Assembly (NCBI GenBank): GCA_027339055.1
Contig: DAHWRK010000002.1
Coordinates: forward strand, 1 to 64,000
Source: Microcaldota archaeon
Lineage (GTDB): Archaea > Micrarchaeota > Micrarchaeia > Micrarchaeales > Micrarchaeaceae
Length of the DNA: 64,000 nt
Direction of reading: 5' to 3'
Shown: piece after piece, positions 16,991 through 25,811 of the stretch
Layout: each line of letters begins with the position of its first letter
Numbering within the stretch: position 1 is the stretch's first letter
Notes under the pieces: generated by a model
What the model was told of the DNA's origin: nothing
Database searches by the model: none
What the model saw: the letters and a program-made list of their open reading frames with translations, nothing else
Translations under genes and position numbers: made by a program

Positions 16991-17644
16991 TTACGACACC
17001 CAGCCAGTATTCACCAATCCAAAGCGCTCCACGACCGGAGTAACATACTTGGCCAGGAAAGGCGCTATTAGAAGAACTATTGCGTCGCCAAGTATCCATA
17101 GCCCGGCACCCAGTAAATATGCGCTTGCTGGAACGAAACCGAGAAGCACGAGAATCCATACTCCCCAAAGGCCCCCAATTATGTTGGTGATTCCCATTAC
17201 CCATAATACAAACCACGCAGCGGATTTCTTGCTTTTCATTATATCCCTGCCGAGTGGGTCCACACCGTGTTTTCTCAGGTATCCCCTGTAGAGAAGGAAT
17301 ATTAGCAATGCAGGTATGAGGTCCCCTATGCTAAACCCTAGCGCGGGAAGTACTGGAAGCCCTGTAAGCAGCCCTGATCCGACAAATGCGCCGATCCACG
17401 CACCCAATATTCCCCATACTCCCCACCAGAGCGTGAAAACTACGAAGAAAGGATATGCCCAGTAAAGGAACCCTATCCCGGGGCCGACCACTGGAGTGGC
17501 TATCGCCCCAAGCCACGAAAGCAGTATTACCACAGCCATTTGTATCGCAAAAAGCGCGTATTGCGTAGTCGTTAGCTTTCCTCCCCTCCACTTGAGGGTG
17601 TATTGTGAAAACTTCTCGTTCAAACCTGCCGTAATTTCACCCAT
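16991..17644 (-). CDS. ECF transporter S component (substrate binding)
   Basis: A 217-aa protein with about six membrane helices and many glycines and tryptophans (LYWAYPFFVVFTLWWGVWG). The size and helix layout, and its place directly before EcfT and the ATPase fusion, identify it as the substrate-capture subunit. The family cannot be named from sequence alone. The phosphoribosyltransferase fused to the ATPases suggests a purine base as ligand. A TATA box about 31 nt before ATG 17644 leaves no room for a riboswitch. Confidence 0.75.
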   Translation of the reverse strand: MGEITAGLNEKFSQYTLKWRGGKLTTTQYALFAIQMAVVILLSWLGAIATPVVGPGIGFLYWAYPFFVVFTLWWGVWGILGAWIGAFVGSGLLTGLPVLPALGFSIGDLIPALLIFLLYRGYLRKHGVDPLGRDIMKSKKSAAWFVLWVMGITNIIGGLWGVWILVLLGFVPASAYLLGAGLWILGDAIVLLIAPFLAKYVTPVVERFGLVNTGWVS

Positions 17645-17674
17645 GACATAACCCCAATTTAGATTTTTATGGAT

Positions 17675-17685
17675 GATTTAAATAG
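17675..17685 (-). promoter_or_regulatory. TATA box of the ECF-PRT operon
   Basis: The minus strand reads CTATTTAAATC, ending 31 nt before the ATG at 17644. This is the expected position for the operon promoter. Confidence 0.45.
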
Positions 17686-17842
17686 GTTGGTTTATGTGGC
17701 TATAAAAAGTTTTGCGGTTCAGGATTTTTGCGCATTGTTTTTATAGTTTCGTTCACATTGATACAGTTTGGAACTGACGCTCTTTCTAGCGGAAAAAGCC
17801 AGTGATTGTAAATTGGCAAATAGGGAATACCCATATATGGAT

Positions 17843-18163
17843 TTAGAAACTTATGGGCGTGTATCCCTCATCTATGCTCTTCGTTATGTATTCGCCTGCC
17901 TTTACAAGATTAACCTTCTTCCCGAGCTTCTCCTCCACCTTGGCATTCTGCGCCACGAATATGCATGCCGATGGCTTTTCACTGCCAAAAGAGTCTCCGA
18001 TGAGCTTTGACAGTTCATCGTCGTTGGCTATGGTTACCTCGCTCTGGCCGAAGAAGAGTATTCTTACGTCGTGCCCTGCCTGCTTTTGCCTTGCGCTAAA
18101 GTTTATCCCCAGGCTTATCTTGTCCTTCTCCTTGCTCGATATTATTGACAGTATTTTAGTCAT
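17843..18163 (-). CDS. DsrE-like protein
   Basis: A 106-aa alpha/beta protein: MTKILSIISSKEKDKISLGINFSA..., a second strand VRILFFGQSEV, and ACIFVAQNAKV followed by LVKAGEYITKSIDEGY. This is the fold order of DsrE/F/TusD-like small proteins. No cysteine is present at the position used for sulfur transfer in DsrE, so a sulfur-relay role is unlikely or altered. ATG 18163 was chosen because GGTGAT lies 5 nt upstream (18174-18169). It overlaps the end of the preceding gene by 8 nt. Confidence 0.55.
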   Translation of the reverse strand: MTKILSIISSKEKDKISLGINFSARQKQAGHDVRILFFGQSEVTIANDDELSKLIGDSFGSEKPSACIFVAQNAKVEEKLGKKVNLVKAGEYITKSIDEGYTPISF

Positions 18164-18500
18164 CCTTATCACCATCATCAGGGAGCTTTTCTATTATCTC
18201 GCTCATTTCCGCGTAATGCTTTCTTATTACGGGATCCGCTTTAGGGCCAAGCATCTTCTTGGTGTTTATCCTGCACATATCCATGGCTTCTTTTAAGCCT
18301 TCTTTTGTGGGGTTCTTTATGTCGACGTTGCACTTCCTGAAAGCGTCGCCTACGAAGAGCTTTGCCCTTGCCTTGAGCTCCCTTTTGGGAATTTCCTGCC
18401 CCAGTGCCTTGTTTATTTCCTCGTTTGCAGTTTCAAAGCAGTTTATGAGGCGTTCTACCGCAATATCTGGCGTTATTTCGCCGTTGCGCTTTTTTGCCAT
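18156..18500 (-). CDS. Unknown small helical protein
   Basis: A 114-aa soluble, mainly helical protein with two cysteines in separate helices (ERLINCFETANEEINK; EAMDMCRINTKKML) and an acidic tail. GTGATC precedes ATG 18500. It overlaps the DsrE-like gene, implying translational coupling. I do not recognise a family. Confidence 0.5.
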   Translation of the reverse strand: MAKKRNGEITPDIAVERLINCFETANEEINKALGQEIPKRELKARAKLFVGDAFRKCNVDIKNPTKEGLKEAMDMCRINTKKMLGPKADPVIRKHYAEMSEIIEKLPDDGDKDD

Positions 18501-18628
18501 TCTGATCACTAAGCATAAGCCATCCTGAATTAAATTATTTGCCTTAAAAGCCTTTTATATGAGGTAGATATTTGCAAATCAAAGCCTTTTTAGATTTTAA
18601 AGGTCATGCTTATGTCTGCGTGATTGAT

Positions 18629-19339
18629 ATGGAAGAATTGGTTATATGCTGCATGAATAGGAGGCTTAATGATTTTTTGGAAGATAAATACGGTGGCGCG
18701 TTTGTTGTGAGGAATGCCGGAGCTAATGTGGCTCCATTGATGCCGTTGATAAAACAGGCAGTAAGAGAAAAGGGCATAGATACAATAACGCTGGTAACCC
18801 ACGATGATTGCGGCGCGATGGGAAAGACTTTTGCAGTTATAAAGAAAGGCGCAGAAGCCACCGATGAGCTTAAGGACGAGCTGATAAACCAGTTTAAAGC
18901 CGTGAAGTTTGAAACAAGGAACCAGCTTGAGGAGAAGAATACCGAACTTCAGCTCAGTGCGTTGAAAAGGGAATTCCCGAATATTACAGTACAGGCAAAG
19001 CCGGCGAAGATGTCCGATATAAAGGTCCCGGAAGACAATAAGGAGCACAAGCTGCTGGTATTGGGCCCCGGAAAACCGGAATATAGCAAGATATTCAAGG
19101 GCCTTGAATTAATGCATTCGCAATGCTACATAGTGCAGGCACCAATATACAATGCAATGCCGGATATAGAGCTCGCAGTAAAGGACCTGCATGCAAAAGA
19201 GGTCTTTTTTGTAGTAAGCGACAAGGACAACCCAAGAGATGTCAAGCGCGATGCCGATACTGCTTCGCTTAAGCTCACAAGGCTAGGCGCAGAAGTTAAA
19301 AGGTACGATACGCGTACCGTAAGGAAAAGCTTTGCATAG
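18629..19339 (+). CDS. Beta-carbonic-anhydrase-like protein
   Basis: A 236-aa protein whose first half follows the beta-carbonic anhydrase order. C8-M-N10-R-R12 corresponds to the C-x-D-x-R motif, then VVRNAGANV, then T-H58-D-D-C61-GAM for the other two zinc ligands. The catalytic-dyad aspartate is replaced by asparagine (N10), so hydration activity is doubtful. Residues about 130-236 form an additional alpha/beta domain (HKLLVLGPGKPEYSKIF; EVFFVVSDKDNPRDV) not typical of the family. ATG 18629 has GTGATT upstream and a TATA-like box about 33 nt away. It could bind zinc without being an anhydrase. Confidence 0.6.
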   Translation: MEELVICCMNRRLNDFLEDKYGGAFVVRNAGANVAPLMPLIKQAVREKGIDTITLVTHDDCGAMGKTFAVIKKGAEATDELKDELINQFKAVKFETRNQLEEKNTELQLSALKREFPNITVQAKPAKMSDIKVPEDNKEHKLLVLGPGKPEYSKIFKGLELMHSQCYIVQAPIYNAMPDIELAVKDLHAKEVFFVVSDKDNPRDVKRDADTASLKLTRLGAEVKRYDTRTVRKSFA

Positions 19340-19554
19340 GCAGTTGCAGGAAGGTTGAATTATAAAGCTTCAGCTGGGCCTTGTAAATTCATCCTGGCAG
19401 AATGTAAAGAAATCTAATTCGCTTAACCCATTATGCCATCCGTTGATTTCACCACTTTATCTGCTCGTATTTTTATATCCTTAGTTTTGGATATTTGCTA
19501 TGCTGACTACTGGTTTTGTTGCTTTTGCAATGGAATATAGACAGCTACAGTTGT

Positions 19555-20433
19555 TTAGAACAAGGCCAGAAGAATAGCCGCTGCAACCATTATTCCGAAC
19601 CCGGTCCACTGCAATGGCCTTAGCTTATCATGATAGAAAAGCCTGCCAAGCAGCGCTACGAATATAGGGCTTATTGCAATTATGCCTGCGCCTATTGCTA
19701 CAAAACGGGTTGTGCTAACAAAACCGAAGGCGTCATTCCCCAATGCATCTACAATTCCTATTAGTGCTGCAATGGATATCGGAATGTAAAGAGACCTCAT
19801 GCCTGAGAAACGCTTTGTTGTTGGTGTATGCCTTACCATCTTTGAAGAGAGGGCAAAGAACACCACAACTGCCGCAGCTGCTACGATCCTGGCTATGAGC
19901 AGAGGTTCCGCAAAGCTTCCGGAAGTATGTATAACTTCTATCATCAGAACCCAGAAAAGGCCCCATGACACGTTGGCCAGCACCGCATACAAAAGGTTCT
20001 TGTTGAACTTGAGATTTTCGCTCAGCATTACTACAACCGAGCCGCAGAATATGATTATTATAAGAAGGAAGTTCACGATGCTTATGTGTTCGCCTAGGCC
20101 CAGTATCCCGAAAATTATTATTATGGCCGGAAGGATTTCGTTTATTACGAATGTGCTTGTTACGTTTTCTGTAGATACGGATTTGTATATCAGCATAAAG
20201 CCGGCACCCCAGAAAAGGCCTGCTATCGCCGAAAGCGCAATTCCAAAATATGTCATAGAAGAAGGATATAGCATTGCAACTATGGCAAAAGGCACCAGTC
20301 CCACTACAAGGATTATCGAAGTGGTTAGGCTTATGCCAAGCTTAGATACAGGCTTTTTGGAAAGTGCATCCTCGAAACCCCAAAGAAGCGACGCGGACAA
20401 TGCAGCTATTATCACGTACTGCATTATATCCAT
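19555..20433 (-). CDS. EamA/DMT superfamily transporter
   Basis: A 292-aa protein with ten predicted membrane helices in two repeated halves, the drug/metabolite transporter layout. The first half has LSASLLWGFEDALSKK and the second NVSWGLFWVLMIEV, the paired start segments of EamA domains. GGCGGT precedes ATG 20433. The substrate is unknown. The stretch 19340-19554 beyond its stop contains no frame or structured element that I can support. Confidence 0.8.
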   Translation of the reverse strand: MDIMQYVIIAALSASLLWGFEDALSKKPVSKLGISLTTSIILVVGLVPFAIVAMLYPSSMTYFGIALSAIAGLFWGAGFMLIYKSVSTENVTSTFVINEILPAIIIIFGILGLGEHISIVNFLLIIIIFCGSVVVMLSENLKFNKNLLYAVLANVSWGLFWVLMIEVIHTSGSFAEPLLIARIVAAAAVVVFFALSSKMVRHTPTTKRFSGMRSLYIPISIAALIGIVDALGNDAFGFVSTTRFVAIGAGIIAISPIFVALLGRLFYHDKLRPLQWTGFGIMVAAAILLALF

Positions 20434-20493
20434 TTTACCGCCGAAGCCAACACGCTGGAAAGAAACTTCGCTCAACAGCCATATGCAAGGGCA

Positions 20494-20568
20494 TGGGCCT
20501 GGTGAGATTTGAACTCACGACCTACGGCTTATAAGACCGCCGCTCTGACCAGGCTGAGCTACAAGCCC
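20494..20568 (-). tRNA. tRNA-Ile (UAU anticodon)
   Basis: On the minus strand the acceptor is GGGCTTG/CAGGCCC (one G-U pair) with discriminator A. The D stem is GCTC/GAGC. The anticodon arm is GCGGT-CTTATAA-GCCGT, giving anticodon TAT at positions 34-36. The T arm is GTGAG-TTCAAAT-CTCAC. There is no intron and CCA is not encoded. Most archaea instead read AUA with a CAU tRNA modified to agmatidine. AUA codons are abundant in this window. Confidence 0.88.
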
Positions 20569-20626
20569 ATTGTTGCAGAAAGTTATGTTGAAAAGCATAT
20601 TTATTACTTTTGAATGCACCGGCCAG

Positions 20627-23600
20627 TTACTGCATCGTCAGATTGTTGTGGACGTAGCTGGGCTTCTGCGGGATCGGAGGAAGTCCGCCAGTGTAATTAG
20701 TTATTTCCAGTATCCTTAGAGGATATGTTCCATTTATGAGGTTTTCGCCAGGCGTAGTTGTTGCATTTGGATATACCTGCTTGAACCCTGGCAGCGTGCC
20801 GAACATGAAGCCCTTGTAGAAATTGGATATGTAGAACGATGACGGAGCGTCAGTTATTGTGTCGTTTGGGCCGTTTGGCATATATACCATAAGGTACTGG
20901 ACGAAGTCTATTCCGTCTATTCTAGTTACACCCAGATCATACGATAGAGGTATCATTGCGTTGAGCTTGGTGCCGTTGCTGTTGTAGAGCTGTATGTCGC
21001 CATTCTTCGTTGGTGACGTGCTGGCGCACACGGTAGTGTTTGAAAGCGCATCGCCTATCGCAGTGTATGCTTTTATGTAAAGGTTTGTGCTGTTCGAGAT
21101 TGAGCAGTAGTAGTTTATGTTCTGCGACGTGCTTGAGCTTGGAGGCTCGAGAGCTGCAAGAGGCAGGAATGCATATTCAGGATCGTGGCTTACCTCGCAA
21201 GGGGAAGTGCCAAGGACGTAAGGCGTTGGCGTGCTCTGTGCTGCTCCCTGCGCTATGGCGTACGCCCTTGAAGTCTCGTTTACATGAACACATGCCAGGA
21301 AGTCGAGAGCCTGCCATTTCTGTATTAATCCCTGGTCAAACACTATGTAGCGCGTCTGGTTTGTATTCATCATGTTCTGCAGCACTGCTGGTGTGTAATT
21401 GTCTTTCGGGCCCAATACGTAGCTTGCTGCGACAGCATAGTCTTCAGTAGGCACGGAATTGTCTCCGCGTATTACTGCATTGCTGTGCCCGAACCAGTTT
21501 ATCCAGTCGCCGTAGTCCCACCATGCCAGAACGCGAGGTGCGTTGGGGCCAACGTTCGCACGCATCCATGCAGTAGCTGAAAGCCAGTAGCTCGGCACAA
21601 CGTTGCAGAAGAGGTCGTATCCTATGCTTGACGTAGCAGCTATCGTACTGCAAGCAGTTGCAGGGTTTGAAGAGAATACCGAGCTAGAACTTAGCGCAGA
21701 CACCACCGGGCTTATCTCTCCGAGCATCAGGCTGCCGTTGAGCAGCGTGCCTGCTACGAATATTATCAGGAATATGCCAAAGACATACCATAGCTGCTTT
21801 TTGTACTCATCCATCTTGTGCATCAATATAAGCGCTATTATGAATATTAGAGCAAATATAGGAGATATGAAGAATATTCCAAGACTTATCGCCGCGGTTA
21901 TGTAGAACTCTGCGTTCTTTACGGGCTTTGCATCAAACATGTCAGTATATCTTGTATTTGTAGCAAGCTCATAGATGAAGCCGCCTGCTACACCCATTAT
22001 TATCGCCAATATTATGCCATAGAACGAGCCGAGTATTATGAGTATCGCGCCGAGGGCCACCAGTATGCCTATTATCGCAGCTTCGGCGTACTTGAGCTTG
22101 AACCCGTTCCTGAATAGGTATATGCCCTCTCCGAGCATTATACAGAACAGCATTATGTACACTGTGCCAAAGTGGGGCAGATATTTCACTTCTGAGAAAC
22201 CCGCGAACATCAGCGGAGTTGCTATCGAAAGGTAAAGTATTGACGTGTTGCTTTTTTTGTAGAATATGCTCAGGACTATCAGAACCATGGCCACTATGCT
22301 TATAACCCATATGAGAATGGGTATGCCTGCAATGTCCGCGCCTATGAACCCAAAGCCAGAAGCACCAAAGTTATACGTTGCCCCTGTCGGTATAAATTCT
22401 TCTACAGTCATGAACAGCGGAGTAGAGGGCGTTGTGAACCTCTTGCTGAGGTTTACATATGCGGTTATCGGCTTTCCGATAGGAGTAAAGGCTATTGCAA
22501 TAAAAGCGATTATTATTATTAGGGCTATCCATTCCAAGTATGTCTTTATATTGACTTCCTTGAAAAGGATATTGCGCTTTGCCAGCATTTCAGGTATAAA
22601 CTCTATTACCGCAACGAATATTAGCGCAAAGAGGGGTCCGCTAACAGTTATAGGTATGCCAAGAATTGAAGGAATCCTTCCTGACAGGGTTGCATGATAC
22701 GGGTTGTACATTGCCAGGAATATGGCTATTACTATTATGACTATCGCATTCATTTGGTAGAAGTACTTGCTTGTCTTGTTCTGAAGCACGTTGACTATGC
22801 CCTGAACTATTATGTATATTGTTAGCACGCCTGCATCTACTGTATAATAGTGCGCGCCGAGGAATGTAGTTACGAATGCAAGACCTGCAAGTATGGCAAG
22901 GCGCTTGCTCTTCATGTCCTTAATCGCCAGCGCATACGCGGCGAAGAAGAAGAAAAGAGTGAATATGCCCCACGGCTCCAGCAGCTGTTCGCCGGAAACG
23001 AAGGTAGTGTAGAGCACAGGCATTGTGGATGCAAGCGCTGCGCCTATGAGCGCTATCTTATTGCCGTATTCGTAATAAAGAAGTATAAATACCGAGAAAA
23101 CCAGCAGTGCTGCCGTTATCGGCGGGTATATTCCCCCAACATAGCTCATCAGCGTAGTGGAGAACGTTGTGTACTTAGGCCCGAAGGCATTCGAAAGGTC
23201 ATACCAATAGGCTTCCAGATACGGAACCACTGGCTGCATTCTCATGCTTGTGCCCTGCGGCACTACCGGCCAGGCGCTTGGCGAGAGATAAATTTGATAG
23301 CCGAACGTGAGTATCGACTCCGCGGAAAGCATGTCGAAGTACGGATCAAACTCGAAGAACTTCGGAGTTATGCCAACGCTCATCATGCGCGTTCCAAAAA
23401 CCAGAAGCATTAACAGGGCCAAAACCAGATAGGTCTTGTTTATCTGCATGCCGGATTTTGCCGCCACAGTCTTTGCTGCGTTGCTGGAAAGCTTGTTAAG
23501 CAGTATGCGCTCTTCCTGCTCGTGGTCCTTTATGAGCCTGTTTCTCTCGTCGGACTGGAGCGCGTTTATGCGTTGCTTATCCTGTTCTGACAGGTTTATG

Positions 23601-24085
23601 GCATTGAGCTCCCTGGTATGCCTTTCCGAAAGCACCTTCTCCTCTTCTATATGCTTTTCGATTATTGATTTGGCCGCGTCGAAGGACCTGAGCTGATGCC
23701 TCAGTTCCGAGAGCTCCATTGCTTCTCGCTGTTTCATGATGTCGAGCTCTGCTTCCTCGGCCTTTGCCTCGCTCTTTCTTGATGCTGGATTTGATAAATT
23801 AAGCTTGAATACCCCCTGCCACAGGCACAGTATTATGCCGACTATGGACAGGACTAAAGCGTTTACCTCTACAAGGGCAAGCGAGAAAGCGAAGAAATGT
23901 ACGTAATTCATTAGGTAGGACTCGAGCCAAGTGAGGGTCGGCACTGCAACGAGGCCGAATATGAATCCGATTATGGAGATCTCGAAAAGCCCGAGCTTTG
24001 TCTTCTTTAGCAGGGCTAATGCGAAGAGCTCTCCCGGTATCGTAAGCGTCAAAAACGCTATTATGCCAACAAGCAATATGTCCAT
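20627..24085 (-). CDS. aglB: Oligosaccharyltransferase AglB/STT3 family, with N-terminal extension
   Basis: A 1152-aa protein that transfers lipid-linked glycan to asparagine in N-x-S/T sequons on the outer face of the membrane. The STT3 core begins near residue 220. A first acidic motif FEFDPYFDM lies around D247-D251, followed by about 13 helices and the WWDYG signature at 855-859, then a soluble C-terminal domain. Unusual is the N-terminal part. Residues 1-95 hold about four extra membrane helices and residues about 100-205 a highly charged coiled coil facing the cytoplasm. GGTAGC precedes ATG 24085. It directly follows uS3 on the same strand. The sequon-rich protein at 51165 is a plausible substrate. 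Confidence 0.92.
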   Translation of the reverse strand: MDILLVGIIAFLTLTIPGELFALALLKKTKLGLFEISIIGFIFGLVAVPTLTWLESYLMNYVHFFAFSLALVEVNALVLSIVGIILCLWQGVFKLNLSNPASRKSEAKAEEAELDIMKQREAMELSELRHQLRSFDAAKSIIEKHIEEEKVLSERHTRELNAINLSEQDKQRINALQSDERNRLIKDHEQEERILLNKLSSNAAKTVAAKSGMQINKTYLVLALLMLLVFGTRMMSVGITPKFFEFDPYFDMLSAESILTFGYQIYLSPSAWPVVPQGTSMRMQPVVPYLEAYWYDLSNAFGPKYTTFSTTLMSYVGGIYPPITAALLVFSVFILLYYEYGNKIALIGAALASTMPVLYTTFVSGEQLLEPWGIFTLFFFFAAYALAIKDMKSKRLAILAGLAFVTTFLGAHYYTVDAGVLTIYIIVQGIVNVLQNKTSKYFYQMNAIVIIVIAIFLAMYNPYHATLSGRIPSILGIPITVSGPLFALIFVAVIEFIPEMLAKRNILFKEVNIKTYLEWIALIIIIAFIAIAFTPIGKPITAYVNLSKRFTTPSTPLFMTVEEFIPTGATYNFGASGFGFIGADIAGIPILIWVISIVAMVLIVLSIFYKKSNTSILYLSIATPLMFAGFSEVKYLPHFGTVYIMLFCIMLGEGIYLFRNGFKLKYAEAAIIGILVALGAILIILGSFYGIILAIIMGVAGGFIYELATNTRYTDMFDAKPVKNAEFYITAAISLGIFFISPIFALIFIIALILMHKMDEYKKQLWYVFGIFLIIFVAGTLLNGSLMLGEISPVVSALSSSSVFSSNPATACSTIAATSSIGYDLFCNVVPSYWLSATAWMRANVGPNAPRVLAWWDYGDWINWFGHSNAVIRGDNSVPTEDYAVAASYVLGPKDNYTPAVLQNMMNTNQTRYIVFDQGLIQKWQALDFLACVHVNETSRAYAIAQGAAQSTPTPYVLGTSPCEVSHDPEYAFLPLAALEPPSSSTSQNINYYCSISNSTNLYIKAYTAIGDALSNTTVCASTSPTKNGDIQLYNSNGTKLNAMIPLSYDLGVTRIDGIDFVQYLMVYMPNGPNDTITDAPSSFYISNFYKGFMFGTLPGFKQVYPNATTTPGENLINGTYPLRILEITNYTGGLPPIPQKPSYVHNNLTMQ

Positions 24086-24108
24086 TTAAGCTACCGTAAC
24101 TTCACAAT

Positions 24109-24732
24109 TCAGCTGTTAAGTATGGATTTTGGTATTTCTATCTTGCCAACCTGTCTGTCAGGAAATACAGTTCCCGGAGGCACTATCCTTACTCTTACGC
24201 CTATGGCGCCGTATTTAGGGTATGCGGTTGCATCGCCCACAAGCACAAGATTCGTGACGTCGCCGGCCTTTGGTATGTATCCGACGCTCTTTCTTACGGT
24301 TTTTGCCCTTGCGCCCTTTGCGGCCAGCTTGCCCCTTATTATTATCTCTGTGCCAAGAGCTCCGTTCTCCATTATGCTCTTCAGCGTGAACTGCATTATC
24401 TTCCTTGGGTTTATCGACCTTTCAAGCTTGAACGTTATGTCCTTTGCGACAAGCAGGGGCTCGAGCATCTTGTTCTGCACCTCTATCACGCTTATCTGCG
24501 GGTTGTTGACGTTGAAGTTCTTGTGTATCGATTCCGTAAGCTCGTTTATGCTCTTTCCCATCCTTCCTATGACCCTTCCCGGGTTCAGGACGTAAACGGT
24601 TATCCTTGTAAGCACTGGCGTCTTCTGTATCTCCACTCTCGAGAAGCCTGCCTTTGTCAGCTCCTTGCTCAGGAACTTTGAGATATTCATCTTTATTATT
24701 GCGTCGTCTATAAACTTCATTTCTATTGCCAT
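24109..24732 (-). CDS. rpsC: Ribosomal protein uS3
   Basis: A 207-aa small-subunit protein. The KH domain GRVIGRMGKSINELTESI is present, followed by the C-terminal uS3 domain (GYIPKAGDVTNLVLVGDA; GAIGVRVRIVPPGT). It binds 16S rRNA at the mRNA entry channel. ATG 24732 is preceded by GGTATGAT. It is the last ribosomal gene of the cluster here; uL29 and the rest of the usual run do not follow, and aglB comes next. Confidence 0.95.
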   Translation of the reverse strand: MAIEMKFIDDAIIKMNISKFLSKELTKAGFSRVEIQKTPVLTRITVYVLNPGRVIGRMGKSINELTESIHKNFNVNNPQISVIEVQNKMLEPLLVAKDITFKLERSINPRKIMQFTLKSIMENGALGTEIIIRGKLAAKGARAKTVRKSVGYIPKAGDVTNLVLVGDATAYPKYGAIGVRVRIVPPGTVFPDRQVGKIEIPKSILNS

Positions 24733-24736
24733 CAAA

Positions 24737-25378
24737 TCATACCTTTTGTGCTGCCACCTCGGCTTTCTGCTGGGGCTGCTGTTTTTCCTTTGCCGCCGGC
24801 TTTGGCTTTGGCGCAGTCTTTGGCGCTTGCTTCTTGGAAGCTTTCTTTGACAAAGCGCTGTTGAGGTTTAGCATCTTTGTTGCCTTTTCTCCCAGTTTTA
24901 CGTCCTCCGGGGCTGCTATCCCTATTTCTACCTTTGCAAATTCGACATCAGAATGCCTCATCGCAGCAAAGCCGTAGCTGTCACTGTGGTAAAGCATTCC
25001 CTTTGATGGAGTCCTCCTGTATATCTGCGTTTTGTTTGCAGACGCATGCACTACGAAAAGGTTGTCTGTTTCTATGCCCTTGCTCTTGGCGTTGCTTATT
25101 GCCATTTCCAGGACCTTCTTCACCACTGCAGCGCATTTTACAGGGTATCTGCCCTTGCGACCTCCGAGCTCATGTCTCGAGCCCATGCCCTTGTTGTGGT
25201 TCCTGTATGGCACCGGGGCAGAGGCCTTTATTACCTTCTCAAGCGCCTCGGCAGCCTGTGCGGCGTTCTTGTACCTCACGTAGTCGCATATGGCTCCCAG
25301 GTCCTTGAAGCTGGCGTTTATGTCCTTTGCGCCGGCGAAGATTACCTTTCCCTTTTCCATGTTGAAAGAATAGTTCAA
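24737..25378 (-). CDS. rplV: Ribosomal protein uL22
   Basis: A protein of about 213 aa that lines the exit tunnel. The core YRNHNKGMGSRHELGGRKGRYP and the hairpin-loop region are typical of archaeal uL22. The C-terminal 45 residues are a lysine/alanine/proline/glutamine-rich tail not found in most archaea. The start is uncertain. Archaeal uL22 begins with a short segment ending in NYS, which points to TTG 25378 (or GTG 25387) rather than ATG 25360. uS19 ends just upstream. Confidence 0.93.
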   Translation of the reverse strand: MNYSFNMEKGKVIFAGAKDINASFKDLGAICDYVRYKNAAQAAEALEKVIKASAPVPYRNHNKGMGSRHELGGRKGRYPVKCAAVVKKVLEMAISNAKSKGIETDNLFVVHASANKTQIYRRTPSKGMLYHSDSYGFAAMRHSDVEFAKVEIGIAAPEDVKLGEKATKMLNLNSALSKKASKKQAPKTAPKPKPAAKEKQQPQQKAEVAAQKV

Positions 25379-25387
25379 AAAAATCAC

Positions 25388-25780
25388 TTATTTCTGCGAC
25401 AGGAACTTGCTTCCGCGCGTTGCCTTTATTCCAGGTGCAGAGTGCTGCACGCGCCTTGTCGAGTAGACGAATTCGCCGAGCCTGTGCCCGAGCATTGCCG
25501 GCTGAATCTCAACGTGCTGGTATTCCTTGCCGTTATAAATATCAAAAGAAAGGCCGATCCAGGACGGCATTATTAGGGCTTCCCTTGTCCTAGTCTTTAT
25601 AGGGCTTGTGGATCCCGAAGCCTTGGTATGCTCTATCTTCTCGTTCAGCTCTCTCAGCTGAAGCGAGTTTCTCTTGAGCCAGCGCCTCTGCCTTGACTTT
25701 ATCAGCTTCGAGTACTGTGCGGCATCTATGCCAGCTGCTTCCGCAGGGAGCATGCCCTTGAATGCTATCCTTTCGACCAT
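25388..25780 (-). CDS. rpsS: Ribosomal protein uS19
   Basis: A 130-aa archaeal uS19 of the small-subunit head. It has the conserved MLGHRLGEFVYSTRRV segment and a C-terminal basic tail. It is encoded between a lineage-specific small protein and uL22 in the ribosomal cluster. Length and order are typical. Confidence 0.94.
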   Translation of the reverse strand: MVERIAFKGMLPAEAAGIDAAQYSKLIKSRQRRWLKRNSLQLRELNEKIEHTKASGSTSPIKTRTREALIMPSWIGLSFDIYNGKEYQHVEIQPAMLGHRLGEFVYSTRRVQHSAPGIKATRGSKFLSQK

Positions 25781-25811
25781 TTAAAAAACCTTCATCTATT
25801 TTTCTACGTTA

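Noticed and set aside
22850-23413. Plus-strand open frames of up to about 190 codons within aglB, gyrA and gyrB
   Set aside because: They lie opposite long conserved genes, have no ribosome binding site and show compositional shadow patterns of the real coding strand.
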